Origin: Chloroflexota bacterium
GTDB taxonomy: Bacteria; Chloroflexota; Dormibacteria; Dormibacterales; Dormibacteraceae
NCBI GenBank assembly: GCA_005880855.1
Contig: VBGM01000160.1
Span: forward strand, 1 to 52,530
Direction of reading: 5' to 3'
Length of the DNA: 52,530 bases
Below are positions 1 through 7,767 of the stretch, piece after piece (the stretch's first letter is position 1; each line of letters starts with the position of its first letter). The notes beneath the pieces were generated by a model. That model made no database searches. It worked only from the letters and a program-made list of their open reading frames with translations, and was not told the DNA's origin. The position numbers were made by a program, and so were the translations under genes.

Positions 1-1022
1 CGGATGCGAAGCGGCTCCGCGAGGAAGAAGTCGCGACGCTCCACGGTCCATCCGGGCGGGTCATATGGAAACTCGAGGAACGGCCCACCACCGACGCCGG
101 CGGCGACATGAAGGTTGGCGACCAGGCCGAGACCATTGGTCCATGTGTGCGGCGTGAACCACCGATTCTTGAGCAACGCCAGCTCGGCGACCAGCCGTGC
201 CCGCGACATCCCCACCGCCAGCACCACGTCGGGCTGGTAGACGTCGAGCGAATCGGCGTCCAGGTGGGCGAGCAGCTCCGGCACCGTGCGGATCATCTCG
301 CCCGCCGCGATGCGGACGCCGGTCTCGGAGCGAAGCCTGGCGTATCCCGACACATCGGCCCCGGGCAGCGGTTCCTCCACCCACAGCACGCCGAGGTCGC
401 CGAGCTCCTCGACGGTGCGCCTGACCGAGGCCGGGTCGAGGGCCGGGTCGATGTCTCCCGGCATCCGCCACGCTTGGTTGAGGTCGACCATGATCTCCAT
501 CGTCGAACCCACCGCCTTGCGCACCGCGCGCACCGCGGCGAGACCGTCGGCCAGCCGCTCGCGAACGAAGCGGATCTTCATGGCCTTGAAGCCCTGCTCG
601 CGAAGCGCGAGCGCCGACTCCGCCCGCTCGTTGGGCGCTTTGACCTCGCCTGTCGAGGCGTACGCGGGAAGCGCGTCGAGCGCACCGCCAAACAGCACCG
701 ACACCGGCTGGCCGGTGACCTGGCCGACGATGTCCCAAAGCGCGGCCTCGAGCGGCCAGTAGCGACCAGCATGAAAGCTGATCGTCTCGAGCGCTCGCAC
801 ATGCCGCGAAATGTGCATCGGGTTCTTGCCGATGAAGAGCTCCACGAAAGGCTCGAAGCCATCCATGGTGTCGCCCGAGCCGACGCCGACGACGCCCTCG
901 TCGGTCTCGATACGTACCACCGTCGCATCGAACCGCGTGCGTGGCACCGGGTCCCATGCGGCATGAAAAAACGGGTCGAGCGGCAGCCGCAAGCGCCGCA
1001 TCTTGATGCCGGTGATCTTCAT
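1..1022 (-). CDS. Enolase-superfamily (mandelate racemase/muconate lactonizing type) enzyme, 3' end cut by window edge
   Basis: The frame reads leftward from ATG at 1022 (MKITGIKMRRLRLPL) and is still open at base 1, so the last residues are missing. It shows the enolase-superfamily layout: an N-terminal capping domain, then a barrel with the metal ligands of MVDLNQAW (Asp), WVEEPLPG (Glu) and IAAGEM (Glu), and a C-terminal TPHTWTNGLG block whose His is a likely acid/base. The usual K-x-K pair reads K-I-R (in KAMKIRF). Such enzymes remove an alpha-proton from a carboxylate substrate, as in acid-sugar dehydratases or racemases; the substrate cannot be read here. It starts immediately after the stop of the Fae-like gene, so it is probably the third gene of that minus-strand operon. 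Confidence 0.88.
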   Translation of the reverse strand, partial: MKITGIKMRRLRLPLDPFFHAAWDPVPRTRFDATVVRIETDEGVVGVGSGDTMDGFEPFVELFIGKNPMHISRHVRALETISFHAGRYWPLEAALWDIVGQVTGQPVSVLFGGALDALPAYASTGEVKAPNERAESALALREQGFKAMKIRFVRERLADGLAAVRAVRKAVGSTMEIMVDLNQAWRMPGDIDPALDPASVRRTVEELGDLGVLWVEEPLPGADVSGYARLRSETGVRIAAGEMIRTVPELLAHLDADSLDVYQPDVVLAVGMSRARLVAELALLKNRWFTPHTWTNGLGLVANLHVAAGVGGGPFLEFPYDPPGWTVERRDFFLAEPLRI

Positions 1023-1544
1023 CTACTTACCGGTGTAGAAGCGGCTGGAGGCGTGCTCGCGCCGATCCGCCACAGCCCGTACGAAATCGGCGCTGCGATC
1101 GGTGAGGGCGTCCTCAATCGCTGCCCGCGTTGCCGCGCGCGCCGCCTTCCGAACCGCGGTCTCATCGTCCACCTTAGGATCCAGCCAGAGCGCTACCAGC
1201 ACCACGAGGGAGCCGGCCAGGGCGGGGTCGATGAGGTCATCCGCGACCGCGTCCAGCACTCCCTGGGCAATCCCCACCTGGCCCGCGCCCCAGGTCATCC
1301 GCTCGAGCAGGTCGCTGTCAACGGTCACCTTGTTCACAACCACGGTGACCGGCCTCACGAGGGCGCCCGACTCCGCAACGGCAAGAAACGGCATGTGGCC
1401 GGGTCGCGGCGCAGCGAGCGCGCCAACGATGGATGCTGCTGTCGGCGAGCCCCTCCGTGCGATCACGACGTTGATGTGGGATCCGTTGGGCAGGTCCCCC
1501 GACCAACCCTCGCCGATGCGTCCGTCCATATCCTCAAGTTTCAT
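1023..1544 (-). CDS. fae: Formaldehyde-activating enzyme (Fae) family protein
   Basis: A 173-residue protein starting MKLEDMDGR; the ATG overlaps the stop of the upstream alcohol dehydrogenase by 4 bases (ATGA). It carries the Fae blocks in order: NGSHINVV with the His (H23) at the place of the Fae catalytic His, RRGSP, GHMPFLAV and VVVNKVTV. Known Fae condenses formaldehyde with tetrahydromethanopterin in methylotrophs. Homologues also occur in organisms without that cofactor, where their role is unclear, and no tetrahydromethanopterin gene is visible here. The partner dehydrogenase and the Sox-type oxidase at 20020-25062 fit a role in trapping formaldehyde or another small aldehyde. Family assignment is good; the exact reaction is inferred. 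Confidence 0.85.
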   Translation of the reverse strand: MKLEDMDGRIGEGWSGDLPNGSHINVVIARRGSPTAASIVGALAAPRPGHMPFLAVAESGALVRPVTVVVNKVTVDSDLLERMTWGAGQVGIAQGVLDAVADDLIDPALAGSLVVLVALWLDPKVDDETAVRKAARAATRAAIEDALTDRSADFVRAVADRREHASSRFYTGK

Positions 1545-2647
1545 GCGAGCTGGAGCACCGCGCGCACGGCCGTGCCCATTCGCACCAGGTCGATTGCGGC
1601 GGCGGTTTCGGCCAGCGGCATCCGGTGTGAGATCAGGCGATCGAGCGGCAGGCGGCCCTCCGCGTACAGCTGGAGGATTCGCGGGAAATCGCGCTCCGGA
1701 CGCGCCGACCCGTACGCACTGCCGAGGATTCGCCGTTCCGACCGTGGGATCTCGATGGCCGGCAGCGTGAGCATCGCGTCGCCGCGTGCGATGCCGATGA
1801 GCACGGCCGCTCCGCGCGGGCGGCAGGCGAGGAACGCTGCCTGCATCGCCTCCGGCCTTCCGGTCGCTTCGATGGCGTAATCGACGCCGCCAGCCGAAGC
1901 ATCCTTGATCGCCCTTGCGGTCGCATCCGCGCTGTCGGCCCAACGGACGGTATCGGTGGCGCCCACTGAACGCGCCAGCTCGAGCTTCTGCTCGGACAGG
2001 TCGACGGCGATCACGGGGCTCGCCCCGATGGCGAGGGCGCCCAGCACCGCGCTCAACCCGACTCCGCCGCAGCCGATCACAGCCACGCGCTCGCCCGGTC
2101 GCACGCCGGCCGTGTTCCACACCGCCCCGACGCCGGTCGACACCGCGCACCCGACCAGCGCCGCCACCTCGAACGGCACGGTGTCCGGGATCGGGATGAC
2201 GCACTGCTCGGGAACCACCGCCGCCTCTGCGAACGTCGATAGATACGAATAGTGGTAGACGGGCCGGCCGTCCCATGCCAGGCGCGGCGTCCCGTCCAGC
2301 AGCCCGCCATGGCTCATGCCGCCCCACGCGTTCCGGCACAGGTGCGTGTACCCGCGTACGCACTCTTCGCACCGGCCGCACGAAGGCATCCACGAGAGCG
2401 CGACGTGTGTGCCGGGCTTGATCTCGACACCCGCGCCCACCGCCTCGACCACCCCGGCGCCTTCGTGCCCCAGCACCGCCGGGCAGCGGGTGGCCGACGT
2501 GCCGTCGATCGCATTGAGGTCGCTGTGGCAGACGCCGCTCGCGTGCAGCCGGACCAGCACCTCGCCCGCCCGAGGTGCGGCGAGGTCGAGCTCCCGGACC
2601 TCGATCGGGGCCGAAGTCCCCGGCAGCACAGCGGCAATGATCCTCAC
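1541..2647 (-). CDS. Zinc-dependent alcohol/aldehyde dehydrogenase (MDR superfamily, class III-like)
   Basis: A 368-residue medium-chain dehydrogenase with a GTG start (MRIIAAVLPG). Catalytic zinc ligands are C40, H61 in GHEGAG and C167; the structural zinc site is complete (C90, C93, C96, C104). The NAD-binding motif is GCGGVG at about 192-197. The pattern is close to the class III group, which includes S-hydroxymethyl-thiol (formaldehyde) dehydrogenases and NDMA-dependent alcohol dehydrogenases. It is first in an operon with the Fae-like protein (4-base overlap) and the enolase-family enzyme, so an aldehyde or formaldehyde-linked step is plausible. The 201 bases upstream (2648-2848) hold no gene, only a GC-rich inverted repeat at 2656-2690 close to the start codon. 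Confidence 0.9.
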   Translation of the reverse strand: MRIIAAVLPGTSAPIEVRELDLAAPRAGEVLVRLHASGVCHSDLNAIDGTSATRCPAVLGHEGAGVVEAVGAGVEIKPGTHVALSWMPSCGRCEECVRGYTHLCRNAWGGMSHGGLLDGTPRLAWDGRPVYHYSYLSTFAEAAVVPEQCVIPIPDTVPFEVAALVGCAVSTGVGAVWNTAGVRPGERVAVIGCGGVGLSAVLGALAIGASPVIAVDLSEQKLELARSVGATDTVRWADSADATARAIKDASAGGVDYAIEATGRPEAMQAAFLACRPRGAAVLIGIARGDAMLTLPAIEIPRSERRILGSAYGSARPERDFPRILQLYAEGRLPLDRLISHRMPLAETAAAIDLVRMGTAVRAVLQLA

Positions 2648-2848
2648 CAGGAGTCGGCGGCAGCAGCCGGCTGCAAGCGGCGCAGCCGCCCCATCGGGAT
2701 GCGACAGCGCATCAAGCGCCCTCTAGGTGTTCGTCTGGCATCCCGTTACCCGAAACAAAGGTATATCGCCTGCGGCCTCAGCGCCGCCGTCACCTGAGCG
2801 CGTGACGACCGAGCGTGGTTCACAGGCTTCGTAGCACCGAGCAGCAGA

Positions 2849-3784
2849 TCAGCGACCAACGAAGGCGGCAATCCACTGTTCGGCGATGTCGATCCGGCGG
2901 ACGAACTGAACGCCCTCTTGCGAAAGCGCGTACTCGATGAAGTCGCGGATCGCCGCCGTGCGGGTTGCCTGGCCGCTCCAGCGGGGATGAATTCCGACCG
3001 ACATCATCCTGCCCGCGCGTGCTTGTCTCGCCTCACCGAGCATGTAGTCGAGGCCCATCTTCAGCGTTTCGAAGAAGAACCTCGGCGTCGAGTATGTCGG
3101 GTTGATCAGGTAACGCGTGTCGTTGTACACCTTCGTGTAAGGCACGACGAGAAACGGCTTGTTGAGTGTCTTGACGAAGTAGGGAAGCTCGTCGTTGGTC
3201 GAATCGGAGTCGTAGATGAATCCGCCCTCTTCGACCAGCAGCTCGCGGGTGTGCAATGTCGGGAACGAGCGGACCATCCAACCTTTTGGCCGGTGGCCCA
3301 TCGTTTTCTGGAATGACTGGAGCGCTCGCTGGATCTCGGCACGCTCGTCTTCTCGGGTCATCTTCGCGCCGATTTCGTTGTCCGGCCCGTACCACCGATA
3401 GCCGTGGCCGAGGATGTCATGGTTTCGGGATTTGAGCCACTCGCACAGCGGTGGGTTGCGTTCGAGCGCGAGCGCGCACGCATTGAACGTCACGTCGATG
3501 TTGTGCTCGTCGAACAGCCTCGCGAGCCGCCAGATCCCGACCCGGCTCCCGAACTCGTAATGCATCTCGGTGCCCAGGTCTCGGGTCTCGGGTCCGTACT
3601 GGAACGTATACTCGCCCCAGCTGTCGTTGACGCCGTCGTCAGGAATGTTGTACTCGGCGCCTTCCTCGTAGTTGATGACGAGGTTCACAGCGAGAAGCGC
3701 GCCGTCCTTCCATTGGATGGAGGGCGGGTTGCCAGCGTAGCCCACGAACTCGCGTCGTGGTCCAGAGCTCAATACGCCATCCAT
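2849..3784 (-). CDS. Polysaccharide deacetylase family hydrolase, PuuE (allantoinase) type
   Basis: A 311-residue NodB-fold protein. It follows the PuuE allantoinase pattern: FVGYAGNPPSIQW at the N-terminus, NYEEGAEYN, EFGSRVGIWRLARLF, DVTFNACALALERNP and HDILGHGYRW with the candidate metal His residues H122 and H127, then EEGGFIYDSDSTNDELPY. PuuE enzymes open the hydantoin ring of allantoin without the urease-type metal centre; related proteins cleave other cyclic amides. Its start overlaps the end of the SDR gene by 16 bases, so the two are co-transcribed. Two M20 allantoate/carbamoyl hydrolases and two hydantoinases elsewhere in the window support a cyclic ureide or imide substrate, but allantoin itself is not proven. 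Confidence 0.88.
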   Translation of the reverse strand: MDGVLSSGPRREFVGYAGNPPSIQWKDGALLAVNLVINYEEGAEYNIPDDGVNDSWGEYTFQYGPETRDLGTEMHYEFGSRVGIWRLARLFDEHNIDVTFNACALALERNPPLCEWLKSRNHDILGHGYRWYGPDNEIGAKMTREDERAEIQRALQSFQKTMGHRPKGWMVRSFPTLHTRELLVEEGGFIYDSDSTNDELPYFVKTLNKPFLVVPYTKVYNDTRYLINPTYSTPRFFFETLKMGLDYMLGEARQARAGRMMSVGIHPRWSGQATRTAAIRDFIEYALSQEGVQFVRRIDIAEQWIAAFVGR

Positions 3785-4539
3785 CCGCCATCGACCATCA
3801 GGTTGATGCCGCTGATGTAGGTCGCCGCGTCGGACGCCAGGAAAGCGACGGCCGAGGCCACATCGGTGGGCTCCCCCAGCCGGGGAAACGGTGTCCGCGA
3901 CTTCACGTACGCGAGAGATGCCTCGTCACGGCTCAGGTCGCCCGGAGTTCCGGTGACGATCTTGCCAGGGGCCACCGCGTTGCACATGATGCCGTCGCGC
4001 GCGTGCTCCACCGCGATCTGTCGGGTCATCTGCACGAGCCCACCCTTGCTGACCGCATACACGAAATGCCCAGGCGACGCGACCATGCCGTGCTGCGAAG
4101 TGATGTTGACGATCCGGCCGCGCGTGTCGCCTCGGAGCGGCTGGGAAAGCATTTGCTTGATGGCCACCTGGCAGAGCATGTACGGGCCGCGCAGGTTGAC
4201 GGCCATGATCCTGTCCCAGTCCTCGTCATTGGTCTGCAGGAAGGGCTTGGAGTGTGCGCCGGCGATCGCGGCGTTGTTGACCAGCACGTGAAGGCCGCCG
4301 TAGCGCTCGACCGCAAGGGCCACGAGCCGTTCGCAGTCGTCACGGCTGGAGACGTCAGCTGCAACGAACTCACCGGCACCTCCGGCACGTTTGATGAGCT
4401 CGTCGGTGGTCGCGCCACCGGTCAATGGATCGCGCTGGACGTCGGCCAACAGCAAGGCGAAACCGTCGGCCGCCAGTCTGTGCGCCACCGCCCGCCCGAT
4501 GCCTGAGGACGAACCAGTGACGATCGCGCAGAGCGGCAT
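3769..4539 (-). CDS. Short-chain dehydrogenase/reductase (SDR)
   Basis: A 256-residue classical SDR from ATG at 4539 (MPLCAIVTG). It has the cofactor motif TGSSSGIG, NNAA, the catalytic Ser in NITSQHG, the YAVSK Tyr/Lys pair and the C-terminal GINLMVDGG block. An in-frame ATG six codons upstream (4557) exists. I prefer 4539 because a CATACT -10 box at 4548-4553 ends 8 bases before it, the same spacing as other likely leaderless genes here, and because the SDR fold starts right there. It probably oxidises or reduces an alcohol/ketone in the same pathway as the PuuE-like hydrolase it overlaps. Substrate unknown. Confidence 0.92.
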   Translation of the reverse strand: MPLCAIVTGSSSGIGRAVAHRLAADGFALLLADVQRDPLTGGATTDELIKRAGGAGEFVAADVSSRDDCERLVALAVERYGGLHVLVNNAAIAGAHSKPFLQTNDEDWDRIMAVNLRGPYMLCQVAIKQMLSQPLRGDTRGRIVNITSQHGMVASPGHFVYAVSKGGLVQMTRQIAVEHARDGIMCNAVAPGKIVTGTPGDLSRDEASLAYVKSRTPFPRLGEPTDVASAVAFLASDAATYISGINLMVDGGWMAY

Positions 4540-4547
4540 CGGGCGTA

Positions 4548-4571
4548 AGTATGGCAAACACCCTCTAGACT
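4548..4571. promoter_or_regulatory. Divergent leaderless promoter pair
   Basis: The 38-base gap between the SDR (minus) and the desulfidase (plus) holds two -10 boxes facing apart: CATACT on the minus strand (4548-4553, 8 bases before ATG 4539) and TAGACT on the plus strand (4566-4571, 6 bases before ATG 4578). With these spacings transcription would begin at or next to the start codon. No convincing -35 box was seen for either. Confidence 0.5.
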
Positions 4572-4577
4572 CGACTC

Positions 4578-5117
4578 ATGCCGGGAGTCGCGTTCGTGGC
4601 GCATTGCATGCTGAATCAGAACTCCAAGACGATTGGGGGCGCGCGGTGCCCGGGGATCTACTCGCCGCTCGTCGACGTGCTTCGGGAGAACGGCTGGCGC
4701 ATCGAGCAGATGCCGTGTCCCGAGCTCGCCTTCACCGGTTTGAACCGCTTCTGGGCTGTGCGCGAGCAATACGACACGATGGCGTTCCGGCGTCATTGCC
4801 GGCGGCTTGCATCGGCTGTCGTCGGTGCGATCGACGTGCACCTGAAGGCAGGTCGTGAGGTGGTCCTGGTCGGGGTTGAGGGCAGTCCTTCGATGGGCGT
4901 GTGCATCACGAGCTCAGACTCGAAACGGGCCGGCCTGCCGACATGGAAAGAAGGCAGCAGCGAGCTGACCCCCGGGCAGGGCATCTTCATCGAGGAGCTC
5001 CGTGGAGAGATGGCCGACAGGGGCATGGCGGAGCCTCGGTCCATTGGAATCACGCAACCGCTGCCCGACTACAACAAACGGACTGAGAAGGCTCGACTCG
5101 AGGCGTTCTTCGGCTAG
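4578..5117 (+). CDS. TudS-related putative desulfidase (CD3072-type)
   Basis: A 179-residue protein starting MPGVAFVAHC. It resembles the group related to thiouracil desulfurase TudS (DUF523 relatives). Conserved-looking cysteines are C10 in AHCMLNQN, C24 in GARCPG, C47 in MPCPE and one in the MGVCITSSD block; in TudS, cysteines of this kind hold a [4Fe-4S] cluster that takes sulfur from thio-substituted bases. Other family-like blocks are VGVEGSPSMGVC and TPGQGIFIEEL. The -10 box lies 6 bases upstream, so the mRNA is probably leaderless. The next gene begins on the last base of its stop codon. A sulfur-removing role would suit the thiohydantoin-type operon at 38142-46987, but that link is only inference. 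Confidence 0.72.
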   Translation: MPGVAFVAHCMLNQNSKTIGGARCPGIYSPLVDVLRENGWRIEQMPCPELAFTGLNRFWAVREQYDTMAFRRHCRRLASAVVGAIDVHLKAGREVVLVGVEGSPSMGVCITSSDSKRAGLPTWKEGSSELTPGQGIFIEELRGEMADRGMAEPRSIGITQPLPDYNKRTEKARLEAFFG

Positions 5118-5506
5118 TGTGGCCGCGGGACAGGCGCTCCTACCGGGTCGCGCTCGTTGCTGACCGCTACCTCAACCCGCCCGAGGGTGGGCTCGATGCG
5201 GTACCGATCCTGCTGGAGGCGGAGTGGGGGGCGATCCAGCTGCCGGCCGAAGACTACCCGAGCGCGGTAGCGCGGCCACTCCTCGAGCAGGTCGCCGAGC
5301 AGGTCGAAGAGTTCCACCGGCGGGGCTACGACACCGTGGTCATCGGGCGCCGGGAAGGATTGGACGAGGCGCTCGAGGCCGTCGGGGTGCCGCGCCTCGA
5401 CCGGATCGAGCCGGCCAACGCTCGGGCGCTCCGAGGCTTTCTGAGTCGCCGGAAGCCGCCGGAGGCGAAGTCTTCACGGCGGCGTGCGGCGGCGACCAAG
5501 CGCTGA
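5117..5506 (+). CDS. Small protein of unknown function
   Basis: A 129-residue frame with a GTG start whose G is the last base of the preceding TAG stop, which implies translational coupling with the desulfidase. I do not recognise the family. The first 110 residues look like a compact alpha/beta domain (VALVADRYLNPPEGG, then YDTVVIGRREG). The C-terminus is a Lys/Arg-rich tail from about residue 110 (RRKPPEAKSSRRRAAATKR). No signal peptide, membrane segment or metal motif is evident. A 24-base gap separates it from the DUF1232 gene. Confidence 0.6.
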   Translation: MWPRDRRSYRVALVADRYLNPPEGGLDAVPILLEAEWGAIQLPAEDYPSAVARPLLEQVAEQVEEFHRRGYDTVVIGRREGLDEALEAVGVPRLDRIEPANARALRGFLSRRKPPEAKSSRRRAAATKR

Positions 5507-5530
5507 AGCAACTTTCCAGCTGAGCTCTTC

Positions 5531-5950
5531 ATGTCACAACTAGCCATGGCGCTCATCGCGGTGCTCGCTGCGTGGGCGGGAGTATGGATTGCCGCCGTTC
5601 TCCTGGCGCGATTCCTGCCTGATGGCGCCGTCAAGTCGGCCGTCAGCGTGCTTCCTTCCACGCTCACGATGTTCCAGCGGTTGATGCGATCGAAGTCCGT
5701 GCCGCGCCGGGCTCGCGTGATTCCCTGGGCCGGGTTCCTTTACGCGGTATCCCCGGTCACGATCATTCCGGACTTCGTGCCGGTGATCGGCAAGGTCGAC
5801 AACGTCCTGGCACTCATCCTCGCGCTCCGTTGGTCGTCGAGGATGATCCCGACAGGGGTGCTGCTAGAGGCATGGCCCGGCAAAGCCTCGCAGCTGAAGC
5901 TGCTGGTGGGCAATCGGGTGAGTGGGGCCACGACGCCGGCACGAGACTAA
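5531..5950 (+). CDS. DUF1232 (YkvA-like) membrane protein
   Basis: A 139-residue protein from ATG 5531. Residues about 5-28 form a strong transmembrane helix (ALIAVLAAWAGVWIAAVLLA). The DUF1232 signature follows at about 65-100: WAGFLYAVSPVTIIPDFVPV, then VIGKVDNVLALILAL, matching the family pattern Y-x-x-SP-x-D-x-IPDF-x-P-x-x-G-x-x-D. The family is membrane-associated and of unknown biochemical role. Its stop overlaps the stop of the convergent ABC transporter ATPase gene by 4 bases, leaving no room for a terminator between them. Confidence 0.85.
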   Translation: MSQLAMALIAVLAAWAGVWIAAVLLARFLPDGAVKSAVSVLPSTLTMFQRLMRSKSVPRRARVIPWAGFLYAVSPVTIIPDFVPVIGKVDNVLALILALRWSSRMIPTGVLLEAWPGKASQLKLLVGNRVSGATTPARD

Positions 5951-7767
5951 CGGGCGGTCGGTCCGGTTTCGGCGAGCTTCGGGATGTCTTCGAGCAGGCG
6001 GATGGTGTACTCGGCGCGCGGGTGTTCCAGCACGTCTTCGACCGAGCCCTGCTCGACGACCGAGCCTTCCGACAGCACGACCACGGATTGAGCGATGCTG
6101 CGCACCAGCGCGAGGTTGTGGGTGATGAAAAGCATGGCGAGGTTTCGCTCGCGCTGGAGACGCCGCAGCAGCTCGACGATGATGGCCTGCACCGAAACGT
6201 CCAGCGCCGAGGTCACCTCGTCGCAGACGAGCAGATCCGGCTCGACGACCAGCGCGCGAGCGAGCGCTACGCGTTGACGTTCTCCGCCCGATAGCTGATC
6301 GGGGTATCGGTTGAGAAAGTCGCGGTTGAGCGACACGTCGTCGAGCACGGCCACAACGCGGTCCTCTCGCTCCTTGGGCGACAGATTCTCGAAGTGCTCG
6401 AGCGGCTGCTCGACGATCTGGCCGACGGTCTTGCGCGGGTTGAGCGATGTGTGTGGATTCTGGAAGACGTATTGGATCTTCTGCAGCGAGTCCTTGGTCC
6501 GGCGCCGCAAGCCCTTGGTGAGGGGCTCGCCGCAAAAGTTCAGGTTCCCCGTCCAGTTGTCATGAAGCCCGACCACGCAGCGGGCCAGCGTCGTCTTCCC
6601 TGAGCCGGACTCCCCGACGATGGCCACGCACTCCTCGGGTCCGACATTGACGTCGACTCCGAAGAGGACCTGTTTGGTCCCGTAGCGGGCCGACAGCTCA
6701 TGGACCTCGAGCTCTCCCGCGGTGGCGACCGACGTGTGGCTCACATGCACCAGCCGGCTGAGGTCGGCTTTGTCGGCCGTCTCCCCTGCGCGCACACAGC
6801 GAACCAGCTGGACGCCCGCGTCGAGGGAGATGACCGGTGGCGGCGCCTCCCGGCAGACAGGGAGGACGTCCGGGCAGCGAGGAGCGAAGAAGCATCCACG
6901 GGGGCGCCGTCCGGGGCGGGGCGCCTGGCCCTCGATACCTTCCAGCACCTCCGACCGGTCTTGCGAGGGCACGCATCGCAGCAGGGCGCGCGTATACGGG
7001 TGGGCCGGCGCTCCGAAAATCCGCTGGGTAGGCCCGAGCTCTACCAAGCGTCCCGCATACATCACGGCGACGTGGTCGGCGATCTGCCCCACGACCGCGA
7101 GGTCGTGACTGACGTACACGGCTGCCACTCCGTACGAGCGGCAAAGGCTCCGGATGGTTTCGAGCACGTGACGCTGGGTGCTGACGTCCAGGCCCGTCGT
7201 GGGTTCGTCGAGCACAATCAGGCTCGGCCGGCACGCGAACGCCATCGCGATCGCCACTCTCTGCTGCTGCCCGCCCGACAGCTGATGCGGGTAGCGGCGG
7301 AGGAAATCGGCCGAAGAGTCCAGGTGGACCTCGGCAAGGACTTCGTTCAATCGGTCCGAGACACTGGCCTGGCCTTTTTCTGCGTGAGCGCGCAGCGTCT
7401 CCCTGAGCTGAAGCCCAACGGTCAATGCCGGATTCAAGGCTGAGGCGGGGTCTTGGGGTACATACGAGACCTTCGCGCCCCGCAACGCGCGGAGGTCGCC
7501 ATCGGACATGGCGAGCAGGTCCTGGCCCTCCAGGAGCACCTCTCCGCCGGCTACCTGGAGGCCGCGGCGGTGATACCCGAGGAGCGCCAGCGCGACCGTG
7601 GTCTTACCCGAACCGGACTCGCCGACCAGCCCGAGCACCTCGCCCGCCCGTACGGTAAAGGACACCTCGTCGACGATGTCGGCCGTCGTCCCCGCCATGA
7701 CTATTTTCAAACCCGCGAGGACGAGCCGCGAGCGATGGCTGGACATGTCGATGGGAAGGGCGGTCAC
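5947..7767 (-). CDS. Dipeptide/oligopeptide-type ABC transporter, fused DppD-DppF ATPase
   Basis: A 606-residue protein with two ABC domains in one chain. Domain 1 has Walker A GESGSGKT (about 49-56), signature LSGGQQQR (about 163) and Walker B LIVLDEP, then the peptide-transporter C-terminal cysteine block (CFFAPRCPDVLPVC). Domain 2 has a second GESGSGKT (about 385), LSGGERQR and a Walker B reading LLVCDEV, and ends shortly after the H-loop without a second cysteine block. I chose the GTG at 7767, which overlaps the permease stop as GTGA; an ATG at 7746 is also possible. It energises the import system encoded by the next four genes upstream. Confidence 0.95.
   Translation of the reverse strand: MTALPIDMSSHRSRLVLAGLKIVMAGTTADIVDEVSFTVRAGEVLGLVGESGSGKTTVALALLGYHRRGLQVAGGEVLLEGQDLLAMSDGDLRALRGAKVSYVPQDPASALNPALTVGLQLRETLRAHAEKGQASVSDRLNEVLAEVHLDSSADFLRRYPHQLSGGQQQRVAIAMAFACRPSLIVLDEPTTGLDVSTQRHVLETIRSLCRSYGVAAVYVSHDLAVVGQIADHVAVMYAGRLVELGPTQRIFGAPAHPYTRALLRCVPSQDRSEVLEGIEGQAPRPGRRPRGCFFAPRCPDVLPVCREAPPPVISLDAGVQLVRCVRAGETADKADLSRLVHVSHTSVATAGELEVHELSARYGTKQVLFGVDVNVGPEECVAIVGESGSGKTTLARCVVGLHDNWTGNLNFCGEPLTKGLRRRTKDSLQKIQYVFQNPHTSLNPRKTVGQIVEQPLEHFENLSPKEREDRVVAVLDDVSLNRDFLNRYPDQLSGGERQRVALARALVVEPDLLVCDEVTSALDVSVQAIIVELLRRLQRERNLAMLFITHNLALVRSIAQSVVVLSEGSVVEQGSVEDVLEHPRAEYTIRLLEDIPKLAETGPTAR

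Noticed and set aside
108-1880. A 590-codon open frame on the plus strand.
   Set aside because: It lies opposite the enolase-family, Fae-like and dehydrogenase genes, has an Arg/His-rich composition typical of antisense frames in GC-rich DNA, and shows no family motif. Similar long shadow frames occur opposite most genes here.
2648-2848. GC-rich inverted repeat GGCGGC...GCCGCC (2656-2690) as a terminator or riboswitch upstream of the alcohol dehydrogenase.
   Set aside because: No T-run follows, and no known riboswitch core was recognised. A structured leader is possible but unsupported.
5940-5955. Terminator between the convergent DUF1232 and ABC ATPase genes.
   Set aside because: The stop codons overlap by 4 bases and no hairpin with a T-run is present; the same holds at 18765-18768 and 46987-46991.
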